In this document: in pieces, positions 11,869 through 23,560 of the stretch
Position numbering within the stretch: the stretch's first letter is position 1
Layout of the letters: each line of letters begins with the position of its first letter
Assembly: GCA_037126765.1 (NCBI GenBank)
Contig: JBBCBC010000017.1
Coordinates: forward strand, 21,629,916-21,693,915
Direction: 5' to 3'
Source: Stenogyne calaminthoides
Taxonomy: Eukaryota; Streptophyta; Magnoliopsida; Lamiales; Lamiaceae
DNA length: 64,000 nucleotides
Made by a program: the position numbers and the translations under genes
Notes under the pieces: model-generated
What the model saw: the letters and a program-made list of their open reading frames with translations, nothing else
What the model was told of the DNA's origin: nothing
The model's database searches: none

Positions 11869-13576
11869 ATGCCTCAATCTAGGAACACACAAACGGAGAG
11901 GTCGGGACAAAGCCGACCCCATGACCGGAAAGAGGCTCAGTGTCAGCCTCATAAAGATCAGGGAGTGGAGATTACCAATCTCGAGGATAATGTGAATGAT
12001 CCGTGGCCATAACCCAGGCTATCACTTTCTTTGCCGCGAGCGCAGAAAGAGAGGGCCGAGAAAGAATCGACAAATTAGAAACTCAAGATCGTGAAGAGCG
12101 ACGCCACGTACACCGATAGTGAGCAAGTTAAAAAGAAAATTGTGAAGCGGGCAAGTGAAAAAAGCCGATGACAAGCGTCGATGACGAACAACCTCAAGGA
12201 TCTAGACCATCAGCGTTTGGACGTTTGAGGCTCTCCTCCAAAGACCGAATCGGCAATAATAGGCGACAGGATCCAGGAAAGGAACAGCCAATAAAAATGC
12301 CCGCACCTTCAGATCTTCATGATCATCCGCATGCCGAACAAAAATCGGCAGGAACAAAATTGTCTATCCATCATCAATTGGGTAGTCAAGCACGGACTTG
12401 GAAAGGGGGACTGCCCCATCACGAGCATGACCCACTGGGTCCTCATGATGGGAAACAACCCCGATCCAAGTATGTCAGTTCCACAAAATTTGTGGAAATG
12501 CAGAAAGTCATCGAGGGATTACAGGCCGACCTGGCCGCGACCAAAAGCCACCCTCGAGCGAGCACAATACCCTATTCGCCATTGTCACCGGCTATCATGG
12601 CGGCTGAAATACAGGAGAAAGTGGCGAAGTCCCGACCGTCAATTCCCATATTCGATGCTGAGTCTGACCCTCATGTCCATCTCAGCAAGTATTCAGATTT
12701 TATGATCGCGATGGGGGCCACAGACGCAACACAGTGCCAATCATTCCCCATGACTTTGGGTGATCGGGCACATAGATGGTTTTCTACCTTGCCCGCCGCG
12801 TCTATCACATCTTTCGTTCAATTGGGACAACGATTTCTGTCCCACTTTTCATCCATGTGTGCTCGTCCAGCGCCAAAACAAAGATTGGCGCATTTTTCCC
12901 AACTAAAAGGTGAGTCTGATCGGGCATACATCGAAAGATTTGATAAATGTTTGTTGATGGGGCCCCAGTTGAAGAGGATGTCAAGATCCTCGCGGTGGTC
13001 GGGGGCTTGACTCTAAATACTGACATGTGGAAGGCCATGCATCAAGACTGACCAAACACATATTCTGAGTTCAGAGAGCGAGCGGCCAAAATCATAGCCA
13101 TGCAAGATTTGCTCGCCCAATCACGATTGGGTCAGGAACCTACAACTAGAAAAGTTTTCGGGAAGAAAGTGATGAATGAAGGGGGGTACAAACCCCCAGG
13201 CTCTTTCAAACCATTCGAAGAAAGAGCAGAAGCAAATGCCCTACGAAGTCTTTTGGGCGTTTCAGCGGAGACAATCTTTAACCAAATCAGAGATCGGGAC
13301 ATGTTGGAAAGGCCAAGAAGAATCATAATGGATAAACATCGGCTCAATTCTTCCAAATATTATAACTACCACGAGTACATCGGGCACAACACTGAAGAGT
13401 GTCGCGATTTACTCCGCCAACTTTGGAAGCTATACGAAGATAATCGTCTTACCCAATTCTTAAAAAAGCCGGTGAGCAGAGACTCCCAAACTGAAAAAAT
13501 AGAAGATCGAAGGGGTAAACGTAAAGCCAAACAAACATCTGACAGTGATCCCGAAGAATCACGAAAAGGGACTTAA
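11869..13576 (+). pseudogene. Tat element gag (frameshifted)
   Basis: Gag would form the virus-like particle. The likely start is the ATG at 11869 (MPQSRNTQT); this frame stops within about 50 codons and the protein continues in another frame at 12168-13010, then again at 13100-13576. The retrotransposon gag core is visible at about 12640-12990: IPIFDAESDPHVHLSKY, then RAHRWFSTLPAASI, FVQLGQRFLSHF and ESDRAYIERF. The last part has a zinc-knuckle-like KYYNYHEYIGHNTEECRDL, in which the first Cys is replaced by Tyr. At least two frameshifts and a lost zinc ligand show it is inactive. Confidence 0.8.
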
Positions 13577-13863
13577 ATACCCAAAAGAGGGTCTCCTACT
13601 GTGGGAAGAGGTCGAGAAAGTTAAGAGATTCACATGATACGTCCTGAATATGGTCCAGTGGGTGGATGTTACCAGGCACCAACATTATCAAACAGACGAA
13701 AAAAGATGGAGATGCGTGCCATGCAAAGCATCCATCAAGTGAAGGTAGCGAGCACATCAGCTAGCACGTCACCCTCCCACCAGATTATGTTTCAGAAGAC
13801 GATCTCGACGGAATCATAACTCCCCATAATGACTCCTTAACCATCAGTACTCGACTCCTCGGG

Positions 13864-14694
13864 TTGAAGGTGCACCGTCTCCTGGTTGACACTGGAGCTT
13901 ATGCGAACATTTTGTTCGTTAATACCCTTCGCCAGATGGAAAAACAAGTTGGAGACTTGAGCAGTTATATTGAACCGTGTAATCATACCATAATGGGTTT
14001 TGGGGAATCTGTAACCCGACCCTATGGTATGATTAGGTTAGGAGTCGAGTTAGAATCAACTCTGAATCCGGACATCCGATGAACTAGAATGCTAGATTTT
14101 GTAATCGTCGATGCTCCGTCTACTTATAACGAGTTCCTAGGTCGCCCGTTTATTCAGGAATTTAAAGCGGCATGTTCTACGTATTACTATTGTGTTAAAT
14201 TTCCAACACAAGATGGAACAGGAAGCGTAAAAGGAGATCAGAAGAAAGCTCGAGATTGTTTGCTATCATGTACACCAGAAAAACAAAGTATCATCAACAT
14301 GATGCAGCAAACATGGGAGATTGGTGAGTCAGGCCAGCGAGAAAATGCCTCGCCTCAATATCTTCCGATGAACATAACTGTGACGAGCACAGCTCCTCGC
14401 GCGAACACAGAATGCGCGAACACAAAATCTAGGGTAGCATCTCATGCCCCAGATCTCCTAGATCAAATGAATATTGATCAGCCGAACGAGCAAACAGACC
14501 TAGAGCCTCGCATAGGCTTTGAACCCATGGAGGTTGATGACGAGCACCGGGGGTCCATCCAAGATCCTCGGTGGAAGCAAAAAAGAAAGCGAGCAACACC
14601 TGTCGAACAACTGGAGTCCATCAAAATCAACCAGAATAGACCCGAGTTAGAAGTGTTCATTGGTTCAGAATTACCTGAACCAATTCGAACATAA
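13864..14694 (+). pseudogene. Tat element aspartic protease
   Basis: The retroviral-type protease that would cleave gag-pol is visible across two frames. LLVDTGAYANILF holds the catalytic DTG at about 13882. A stop after NPDIR (about 14080) interrupts it, and the frame resumes at 14089 with LDFVIVDAPSTYNEFLGRP, the conserved C-terminal part of Tat proteases. The tail to 14694 is a low-complexity acidic linker before RT. Only one nonsense change separates the two halves, so this is among the better preserved parts. Confidence 0.78.
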
Positions 14695-14718
14695 ATTATT
14701 GCTTATCTTCAAGCAAAC

Positions 14719-16050
14719 TTGGATGTGTTCGCATGGTCGCACGAAGACATGGTTGGCATTGATCCAAAACATGCATGCCACTCCCTCAACCTTGATCCAA
14801 TACAAACTCCAGTTATTCAAAAGCACAGAAAGTTTAGTCCGGAAAAATATGCGGCAATGAATAGTGAAATCAAAAAGTTGCTCGACAACAAACTGATTCG
14901 AGAGGTAAAATGCCCAAGATGGCTTGTGAACCCTGTGCTCGTCCGCAAGTCTAATGGATCTTGGAGGCTGTGTATTGATTTCACGGATTTAAACAAGGCA
15001 TGTCCGAAAGATAACTTCCCGATGCCGCATATCGATTATTTGGTCGATGTCTGAAAAGCCATGAACTCATGACTTTTATGGATGCATTTCTTTGGTTATC
15101 ACCAAATACCTATGCACCGGACGATCAAAAGAATATGGCATTTCGCAATGAAAAGAACATGTCTTTGTTGGCAACGCATGCCGAATTCGGATTAAAGAAT
15201 GCCGAGCAACATATCAACGTTTGGTGAACAAAATGTTAAGCCGAACACATCGGCCGAACAATTGAGGTATATATTGATGATATTGTGGTTAAGAGTGAAC
15301 ATAAGGAATACCACATAACCCACCTAGCACAAACGTTCGATATACTCAGAAGTACAATATGAAGTTAAACGAAAAAAATGTAGCTTTGGGGTTCACTCAG
15401 AAAATTCCTCGGACATATGGTCGGTCAACGAGGATCGGCGAACCCAACAAAGATTCAAGCCATGCTCGATATGCAAGCCCCCGTAAATGTGAAAGAGGTC
15501 CAAAAGTTAACCGGACGTTTAGCCTATAAGCCAATTTATATCACTTAACGGAGACAAATGCAAACCTTTCTTCGATACATTGAAGAAAGGGAAATTCCAG
15601 TGGACCGAGCATTGCCAAAATGCATTCGAATCATTGAAGCAGTACCTTGCAGATACTCGAGACTTCGCCTAAGCTTGTCCCCAGCGAACAACTCTATCGT
15701 ATCTTTGCCGCATCCAGGAGCATGCGATCGATTGTTGTGCTCAAATGAAAGCGAAGGGACTATACACTTGCCCATTTACTATGTAAGCCAAGTGCTTAAG
15801 GAAGCCGAGCTCAATACCCACCATTGGAAAAATTAAGTATATGCCCTCGTCATGAGTGTTAAAAAATTACGACCATATTTTTTTCGACCACTTTCGATCG
15901 AGGAAATCTTGACCACTTTCCCATTGCGCCAAGTCCTCCACCGACCAGATACTGTCGGCAGATTACTAAAGTGGGCGGTAGAGTTAGGATAATTCGGCAT
16001 TACGTTCGCTCCGCGAACGGCAATGAAGGGCCAGGCTATGGCCAATTTCA
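14719..16050 (+). pseudogene. Tat element reverse transcriptase and first RNase H (decayed)
   Basis: RT would copy the element RNA into DNA. It begins clearly: LIREVKCPRWLVNPVLVRK, then WRLCIDFTDLNKACPKD with the first catalytic Asp region intact. A stop at about 15053 ends the frame. Beyond it the domain survives only as short pieces in changing frames, including VYIDDIVVKSEH (YIDD box at 15270-15281). RNase H fragments follow (FQWTEHCQNAFESLKQYL near 15590; LYTCPFTM and HHWKN near 15770-15835). Many stops and deletions make this the most damaged part of pol. Confidence 0.8.
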
Positions 16051-16077
16051 TGGTCGAGTTGACATATCCTCAAATGC

Positions 16078-16735
16078 TCGAAAAAGCTATCGACCAACCA
16101 TGGCATATGTATGTTGATGGCTCATCAACAAGTTTAAGAGCCCGGAAGCGGTAGTTCTCTCATCCCAACCAGCAAAACATTCAATGACCATCCGTTTTGA
16201 TTTCCCAGCTACAAATAATGAAGTCGAATATGAAGCTTTGATCGCTGGACTACAGATGGCAATGACAATGGGAATTCAGAGGCTGATGATTTATAGCGAT
16301 TCTCAGATAATCGTTTATCAAGTGACAGACGAGTACGAGGCCCGAGGCGAACAGATGGCACAGTATCAACAACTAGCAAAAGAATTGCTCGAGCATTTTG
16401 AACAAGTTTTCATTGAGCAATTACCACGATTGGGTAATTCGTTCGCTGATGCTTTGGCACGCCTGGCAACAGCAGAAGGAGTGACGAACACAACAGACAT
16501 TGTGGTCGTCACAACTTGTTCGCCATCAGTTCCCAGAATTATGATCGCCCAAATAACAGGCGAACAAGAGACTTGGATGACTCCAATCCTGAGTTACCTA
16601 CAAAAGGGACTTCTCCCTGAAAATAAGGCACAAGCTACTCGCCTCAGATTACAATCTCCCTCGTTATACTATCATAGACGAGCGTTTATACAAAAGAAGC
16701 TTCTCACTTCCACTTTTGAAGTGTATTACTCCTGA
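16078..16735 (+). pseudogene. Second (archaeal-type) RNase H domain of Tat pol
   Basis: A second RNase H after the usual one is typical of the Tat clade. It opens with WHMYVDGSS (first Asp). After a short frame break it reads from 16184 with ATNNEVEYEALIAGLQMA (catalytic Glu), LMIYSDSQIIVYQVTDEYEA (Asp) and NSFADALARLATA (final Asp). All four expected acidic positions are visible. The C-terminal part, to 16735, is the linker leading to integrase. Confidence 0.8.
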
Positions 16736-17850
16736 AGAAGGTCGTGTACTTCTGGAACAAATCCATGAAGGAGTATGCGGAAATCATACAGGTGGGCTCG
16801 TTCTGGCGCACAAAATAATCAGACAAGGTTATTATTGGCCAACCCTCAAAAAGGATTCGCTCGCATATGCTCGCGCTTGCCACAGATGCCAGGTACATGC
16901 TCCACTTATTCATAGCCCACCTGAAGAATTAGTGTCAGTCTATAGCCCGTGGCCATTTGCTAAATGGGGGATCGATTTGATCGGCCCATTTCCTACTGGC
17001 ACGTCGGGAGTAAAATTTGCTGTGGTTGCCGTGGATTACTATACTAAATGGGCGGCGAGGCCATTGTCAAGATCACCGAACAAAGAATGTGGAACTTTGT
17101 TTGGAAGAATATCATTTGTCGATTTGGGCTTCCCCAATCATTAGTAACTGATAACGGCAAACAGTTCGATGGAAGTGAATTCGAACGAAATTGTGCTCAT
17201 TTGGGGATAAAAAACACTACTTAACTCCGTCTACTATCGATCAAGCGGACAAGTTGAGGCCGTTAATAAAATCATCAAGCATACCCTCAAGGCGGACTTG
17301 ATAATTTCAAAGGGTGGTGGATGGGTCAAGAGTTACTGAAATATTATGGGCTTATCGAACAACTTTCGAACATCAATCTGCGGAGACCCCGTTTTGCTTC
17401 GGCATTTGGTGCGAAAAGTTGTTATAATACAGAATCAAGATTCCAAGTCATCGAACAATGACTTTCGGAGAGCACATTAATGACCAGGCGCTCGCCCTGA
17501 GTACAGACCTGTTGGAAGAAAGAAGGACGGAGGCTGATTTCAAGAATGCCATGTACAAAAAGAGATCAGAGAAGTTTTACAACTCCAAAGTCCGAACACG
17601 CAGGTTCAATGTGGGCGAGCTGGTTTTAAGGCGAGCAACGGGGGTATCAAGTGGTGTGTTCGGCCGAGCATGGGAAGGTCCGTTCAGAGTTTCAGAACAT
17701 TTGCTAAACGGGGCCTATGATTTGGAAGACCTGAATGGAATCCCATTGTCCTACTCGTGGAATGCGTCAAATTTGAAAAAAATACTATCAATAATAGCGA
17801 GCATAGAAGCGGCCGAACAAAATCCTCCACACCATTTGAAGCGAGCATAG
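16716..17850 (+). pseudogene. Tat element integrase (frameshifted)
   Basis: Integrase would insert the DNA copy. The N-terminal zinc domain is present: HEGVCGNHTGG with paired His, then CHRC. The catalytic core follows: WGIDLIGPFPTG (first Asp), LVTDNGKQFDG near 17145 (second Asp), and GQVEAVNKIIK near 17250 (Glu). Frame changes occur after 17144 and again before 17458. The last segment, 17458-17850, is the C-terminal DNA-binding part, with KFYNSKVRTRRFNVGELVLRR and WEGPFRV. No chromodomain is seen, as expected for Tat rather than chromoviruses. Confidence 0.82.
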
Positions 17851-18010
17851 AGTCGGACGAACAAAATCGCCCCCACTTCTGAAGCGAGCATAGTGTCGGA
17901 TTTAACAAAATCGTCTAAATGGTGAAGTGATCATAGTTGGCGAACATAATGTCCGATGTAGTAAACGAACACAAAGGGGCGAACATAATCGGCCATTCAG
18001 TTCAAACGAG
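17838..18010. repeat. Degenerate repeats after integrase
   Basis: GAAGCGAGCATAG-x-GTCGGA-x-GAACAAAATCG recurs about three times with variations, then decays into GCGAACATAATG units. The repeats occupy the start of the spacer between pol and the antisense gene. Confidence 0.6.
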
Positions 18011-18179
18011 TAGGACGATTCTGAAAGAAGAGTACATTATGTTCGACACATATCTTCAGGAAAGAAATGTTGGCCAAAGACTATCGATGAGCGGAAGATA
18101 CGTGTCGAACGAAAGTTGTCAACAGAAGATACGTATCAGAACGAGTTGACAAGTGGTGGCAATCAAGCAGGGATGAGTC

Positions 18180-18560
18180 AATCTTCGAGCAAGAGCTGTC
18201 AAAAAGCTGAACAGATGTCAAAAGGGGGAGCAAAAGTAAGAGAGCTAGCACTAGCTAGCTATGCCAGCACTAGCTTGGGAAAGTTCTATAAATAGGGGCA
18301 TACTGATAGCTGAAAAAAGCAGAGAAAAAATCATATGAAGAAGAAAAAAGGAAAAATACTGCGATTCTCAGAAGGAAGTCGGTTTAGTATGCCCCCGGAC
18401 GTAGAAGAATTCAACTCTCGATTCAGCAATCATTCAGCTGAATCGAGCATCTGCCCTGATACGAGTCTTTTACCCCGTATGACTTTGCGAGCACAAGTTG
18501 AAGCTCGTTGCGGACTCAAGATGCTCGGTAGAGTCATGGTTGCCACTCCACGTTACTCAC
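18180..18560 (+). promoter_or_regulatory. LTR-like promoter block inside the Tat spacer
   Basis: TATAAATA at 18287-18294, followed by GGGG, heads an A/G-rich stretch (AAGAAGAAAAAAGG). About 100 bp later comes TAGTATGCCCCCGGACG, which resembles TTGGTATGCCCCCAGAG at 11640-11656 in the U5 of this element's own LTR. It could be a diverged LTR remnant of a related element or an internal promoter. No TG...CA ends were found. Confidence 0.35.
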
Positions 18561-19263
18561 TGCTTATGCAGTAGTAAGTCATTAGTCCCCTATGCATCCC
18601 CAAAATCTCCTCCGAAGGGGAGGGATGTCATAGTGTCCGCTCAAAACAAGATGCGGACGCTGATGCTTAGGCATCTCTTTGGAGGGGGAGAATGGTGCGA
18701 GTGAAAGTTTTGCTTTCAGACCTACTTTAAGCGAAAGCAGAATGCGCCCACATGCTCATGCCATGACCGCCAAGATAATCACGGCTTGTCGGGGAGGGAC
18801 AAAAGTTTATCTTCTTCTTTCTTTGAGCATGTTATGAAGAAAGAAGGGTAGACATGATGATGTGCCACATCCTTGTCAACATCAATTCTGCGGACAAGGT
18901 GAGGCGGTTCCAGGTCTACTCAAGACAAGGTTTAAATTCAAAACCCTAGTCTGATAACAATGGTTGTGTAATAGATAGTCTTCTTCAGATATGAAGGTTG
19001 TAATAGAATACAAAGTGTTGCAAAAAGAAAAAAGAAAGATATATGTATTTTTGTTCGCTAAGATTTTCTAGTTCAAGCCTATTTGAGGTCGTACCTAAGC
19101 CGGACGACCCAAACAAAGATGAAAGAGCCCAAGTCTATGTTCACCTGATGAACGAGTTCGTACTCGATTCCATGACAAAAAAACGAGTAATGGGTACGCT
19201 AGCGATGAAAAAGACGACTCGTACTTACAGATACCCGTAGCACAAGCGGGTGATGAGTGTGGG

Positions 19264-19412
19264 GTCGCAGCTAAATAAGACGGCCCTAGTACGAAGTGAT
19301 CGCACCTAAATAAGACGATCACACACCAAGAAATGGGGGGTTCATAAAGTAACCCATCTGGTCGCACCTAAATAAGACGATCAACCGATTGCAACGTCAA
19401 TAAGACAATCAA
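19264..19412. repeat. Tandem GTCGCACCTAAATAAGACGATCA units
   Basis: About four diverged copies of a unit containing CTAAATAAGACGATCA occur between pol and the antisense gene. Confidence 0.65.
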
Positions 19413-19741
19413 AACCGAAAAAAGTCAGGAGCGGGCATAGGCAAACCCAATGTTCGAATTCATTCAGAAGAAAAGGGGCAAAGACTGGAAAGCAACAAAG
19501 GGAACACTATGCAACAAAGCAAACATCAAGCAACACAAGTATCAATTTTCATCCTCGACAATTATCAAATAATAAGGTTAGAGGAGTTGGTTCAATATGT
19601 AATCCATCCATTCAGTTATAAATATGTTCGAACAAAAGACAAGAAGTCAGCAAAAAATACAAGTATTAAAGACATTGTTCGAACAGAAAGTGAAGAAGAC
19701 AAAAAATTACACAATGTATGTTCGACAAAGCAAAAATAACA

Positions 19742-22700
19742 TCAAGGAGCAAAATCATAATTGGGGGTGGACGGGAGAGAGATGTCGAACAAATCGTGCT
19801 CAGCCCCCTCAGCAACAACTCTTTCAGAATGGCCAGGTACCAAATGCTCGCCAGAAGGTACATTTTGCTCGGTCACAGGAGGTCCCCTTTGCTCGTCCTG
19901 CACCTGATCGGTCCCAGACTCAGTCTGGAGATTTTGGCTAGCAACCTCAGCGATATTCATGTCTGAGCCCTCTTCCTCATCCAGAATCGGATCATCAACT
20001 TTGATCCCTTCAGGAAGAACGGAGAAATCACACAGATCATTTAAATCTGATATTGGAAGGTTGCGGTCCGGTGGGTTGTCGATCAGGTACTGCTGAAAAC
20101 TGGATACAAGAGGGGCAATTTGTTCGTTGTTGGATGCATGGCGAACAGACCGGATAGCATCGGTGAAGGCACAAATGTACGAGAAGTTGGACATGGAATC
20201 AACATACTCATCATCGTGCAGCTTTGAATTTTCGAGACCCAAACGAGTGTTGGTCTCCTCAGCAATGATGAGTTGTTGGCCGAGCGCATCCCTCTCATTT
20301 TCCATGGCCTCGACACCAGCTCGGAGTCTACGAAGCTCAACATTCATATCCTCTTGAGCTCTTCGTATACTGGCCACCTCCTCCTGAGAGTGAATCAATT
20401 CCTCCTTTGTCTGGCGAGCATCTTCCTGAGCCAGGCGTGCATCTTCCTGAAATCGGCGAGCATTTTCCTGAGCCTTGCGGGCATCCTCCTGAGCCCGGTG
20501 AGCATCAACTTGTGCCGAAGAAGATTTTCCCTGAGCCAACCTCAGTTCATCCTGAGTCCTGTTCAGCTCGCCCACCTTTTCTTCGAAGTTCCTGATCAAA
20601 GCCAAGTAGTTGGCATGGAGGTTGGCGGACTGAGCATAGGCTTTCTCAAGAACGACCATAGATTGGCCCTGAAGCACCAGACCCAGACGCAAATTTTCCA
20701 GGGGAGTGGGACCCGTAGTGGACTCTTCCAGATCGGTAGTCCATGCTCGAACAGGAGTCTGGCAAGCTTTCTGAACATGCTCAGGAATGCCCGGAACCTT
20801 GCGAACACTCGGCGAGCAGAAGTAGTTCTTCAGATTGGGCATCATGGGCGACAACCTACTCAACCTATACATACACCCGAGCAAACATTATGAGAAAAGC
20901 GAACAGAGGTAACCAAAGCAGAAGCAGAACGAACAAAATGTACCTGCTCACACGAGCCGGATCCCATCCCAAGAATGATTTATCCTCAGGGGACCAGAGC
21001 TCAGGATTCAACGGAGTCCATGATCGGGGTCCGACAGGAGGAGGAGAAGATGTGCCAACCTCCATTTCCACAATTTGCGAAATTGGACCGACCACAGAGG
21101 CGCCGCTCTGATCGCCTCGGTAGTAGAGGTCTGAGTCACCCTGACGGCCTCAGTGCTCGTCTGAGCTTGTTCGCTCGGTGCGCTCATCCGAGTTTGTTCA
21201 CTCGGCCCATGCTCGGCGATTTCCATCCTTGGCCTCTTCGGCGACGGAGCTTGCTCGCTATTCCCCTGTTTGGCCGACCGGGTACTCCTTTGCGGTCAGC
21301 TTGATTCCCCAGGACCGGATGCAAATGCCCTGCTCGCTCTGTTTGCCTCTCCTTGTTGTCGCCGAGCCTAAGCTTCTGAATCCGAAAGCGAGCTCCTGTG
21401 GCCTTTTTTTCTCCGAAAGCCATCTCGGTATGCTCGGATGTACTCACAAAGAATGGTCACTGCGGGGAAAGCTATAAACAAAATAATTTGAAGACTTAAG
21501 CGGTAAGGGTAATAATGAGAAAAATGGCACAAAACTTATACAAATACAAGAGGCAATCCTTACCAGTAGGATTAACAGCAACAAGATGATGAGGAGGCAC
21601 GAACAAAACTCCTTTCTTTTCTCGATCGGACCAAGATTCGAGTTCTCACAGATCGCTCCGAACGAGACTCCAGATCAATTTGCTAAACGCTGCTAAAATA
21701 GCCGTCGTTTGTCTCCTTGTCCGTCGCAGCTAGAATCCCTGAAATAAAAAGCGAGTTAAAATCAGTTCAAATCGAAGAACGAAAGACACAAAATCACTTA
21801 CTTCGGTACACCCCGAAGTCAGTGGGGATGTCTAAACGAGCATTTGGTTCGCTTTCGAGGCCGAGCTTTTCCAATCGCCCCGATTTAACCAAAACTTTTC
21901 CTTCCAATCACTGATTTTGTTCGGCACGTCTTCAATAATTTTGCACTTGGCATTAGCTTGCATGAACAACCACTCGTGTTCACCTCTCGGACGGGTCAAG
22001 TGCACCAATCAAACAAGCTCTTCTGCTGAGGGATAGTATCTTGGCTTCATCTTGCCGAACAAAGTCAGGAAACTCATGATCATATGCCACCCGTTCGGCT
22101 TGAGCTGCGTAATGGTGATGTTCCATTCCACGAGCAAACGGGTGATGGCCGGATGGAGGGGAAATCGAAGGCCAGCTTCCATTGTGTCTAAATTTACAGC
22201 GACACAACCCTCAGGGGGTTGGTCGGCCCGCTCATCAGAACCTGGTGCCCAGAAAAAGACATCTTTTGGAGTTTCATAAATCCAATGCAGCCGAGTGAGC
22301 CTATCACCATCAATTATGCTCGCTATCTTGCTCGCTGGGTACTCGTTCTCAACCCTAATCCTATGAGGTTGCTCGGGCCAATCAAAACTATAACGAGCGT
22401 TATACTCGTTATACGTTGGACTATGAGGGACACCAACAGGTATATCAAGCTCAGAATTTTGCTCGCCAACTACCCCTATGTTCGATTCGGTTATATTTAC
22501 AGCCGCCAAAATTTCCCCCCTCACAACATTGTCATTCCTATCTACATTAACATTATCAACAGCCCTAGACCCAATTTGAATTTGGGGCAAAAAATTATCA
22601 CTTGAATCGTCCGAAGAATCATTACGGACCAAGCCCCTATCCAATTCATTTAGGGCTTCGTCAGAATCAGAGGAAAGAACGGCAAACGGTTGCCAAATTT

Positions 22701-22839
22701 GCCAACGAATTCCTGAACCCGAGACATTCGTCTCCGGCGCATTTGCATCGCCACGGGGGATTCTACTGACAGAGGGGGAAGAAGAGGAACTATGGTGGTC
22801 TGATTCTAGGGGAACATAAGAGTTTGAGCAAGAGGCCAT
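19742..22839 (-). pseudogene. Antisense gene of the Tat element (gypsy-type transposon domain plus coiled coil)
   Basis: The gene runs opposite to gag-pol. The chosen start is the ATG at 22839 (MASCSNSYVPLESDHH); an upstream in-frame ATG at 22941 lies in the LTR. The first block (to 22009) holds LTRLHWIYETPKDVFFW and GLRFPLHPAITRLLVEW, then LKPNGWHMIMSFLTLFG. This recalls the plant gypsy-type transposon domain often labelled Transposase_28; that link is from memory. The middle (22000-20900) includes WKEKFWLNRGDW and several stops or introns. The last block (20884-19742, 380 codons) is a long coiled coil with repeated AQEDAR heptads, an acidic tail and the stop. Related antisense genes occur in Tat elements; their function is unknown. 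Whether the breaks are introns or lesions cannot be decided here. Confidence 0.65.
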
Positions 22840-22897
22840 AATCACAATTAGAGAAAGAATGCAACGGTTACCTGAGTAAAATTCTTCGCCGGAATGA

Positions 22898-23158
22898 TGA
22901 AACCCTAGCACCCGGAGGCGAATTCTCCAAATTATCTTCATCTGTAATGATTCATCTTCATAAGGTGTATCAAATATTGTACGTGTAAAGCTCGCAATAC
23001 CACATCCTGGCTTGGAATGCCCCCAGAGTAGTCATTTCTCGACGAACTGGGTCAACAAATTCATCTTATTTACAGCTTATCGTACACGTGCATGTTTTGT
23101 TTGCGAGTTGTTATCAAATTAGCCACATAATACTCTCCGTATAAAACGACTCGCGACA
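22898..23158 (+). mobile_element. 3' LTR of the Tat element, 5'-truncated
   Basis: GAAACCCTAGCACCCGGAGG onward matches the last 260 bp of the 5' LTR, ending ACTCGCGACA. The remaining ~800 bp (palindrome array, TATA box) and the polypurine tract are absent: the sequence just upstream is antisense-gene leader. The intact ATGGT duplication shows the deletion happened after integration or was already in the copied template. Confidence 0.85.
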
Positions 23159-23400
23159 ATGGTATTACTAATTATTGGATTTGGTATTGCTAATTATTGA
23201 TTGTGGTATTACTCATTATTCCTTGTGGTATTACTGATTAATGTGTATGATATTGTTATTTATTACTTGTTGATATTGTTGATTATTTCTTATGATAAGG
23301 GTGATTATTACTTGTGGTATTATTAATTATTGCTTGTTGCATTACTTATTATTCATTTTGGTATTAGTGATTAATATCTATGGTATTGTTGATATAAATT
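23159..23400. repeat. Minisatellite, right part
   Basis: The TGGTATTA-x-TGATTATT array interrupted at 10723 continues here in the same orientation and decays near 23400. Confidence 0.75.
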
Positions 23401-23522
23401 GTTAATGATTACAAATTTGAGTTAGTAAATTATAATATTCATGTTGAAGAAAGTAAATTAAATTATTGTATTAGTTCATAAATTGATTAGAACAATCGCT
23501 TGATAAGTGTAAATATATTGAA

Positions 23523-23560
23523 CTAGTACAAAACCCCGCGGATTACGCGGGGTGAAAGAT
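23523..23560 (-). mobile_element. Probable Helitron 3' terminus
   Basis: Read on the minus strand: a perfect 8-bp stem, ACCCCGCG/CGCGGGGT, around a short loop, then TTTGTA, then CTAG followed by T. A GC hairpin a few bases before CTAG, with insertion next to T, is the plant Helitron 3' signature. The 5' end (TC, no hairpin) was not found; it would lie at higher coordinates. No Rep/helicase coding is visible, so this would be non-autonomous. Confidence 0.6.

Larger units (their letters stand above)
10724..23158 (+). mobile_element. Tat-lineage Ty3/gypsy retrotransposon, 12.4 kb, defective
   Basis: The element is bounded by TG...CA and an exact 5-bp target duplication, ATGGT (10719-10723 and 23159-23163). 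The order is 5' LTR, primer site, gag, protease, RT, RNase H, second RNase H, integrase, a long spacer, an antisense gene and a 3' LTR remnant. The second RNase H and the antisense gene are the hallmarks of the plant Tat clade (Retand/Ogre relatives). Frameshifts and stops disrupt gag, RT, the first RNase H and integrase, so it cannot encode its own mobility. The 3' LTR keeps only its last 261 bp although the target duplication is perfect. Confidence 0.9.

Noticed and set aside
18335..18704. Small + strand frames after the internal TATA box
   Set aside because: No motif, overlapping in two frames, and the sequence resembles LTR leader.
20273..20893. 206-codon + strand frame
   Set aside because: It mirrors the coiled-coil antisense gene; the repetitive LSLAGILLSPVS pattern is the complement of the AQEDAR repeats.
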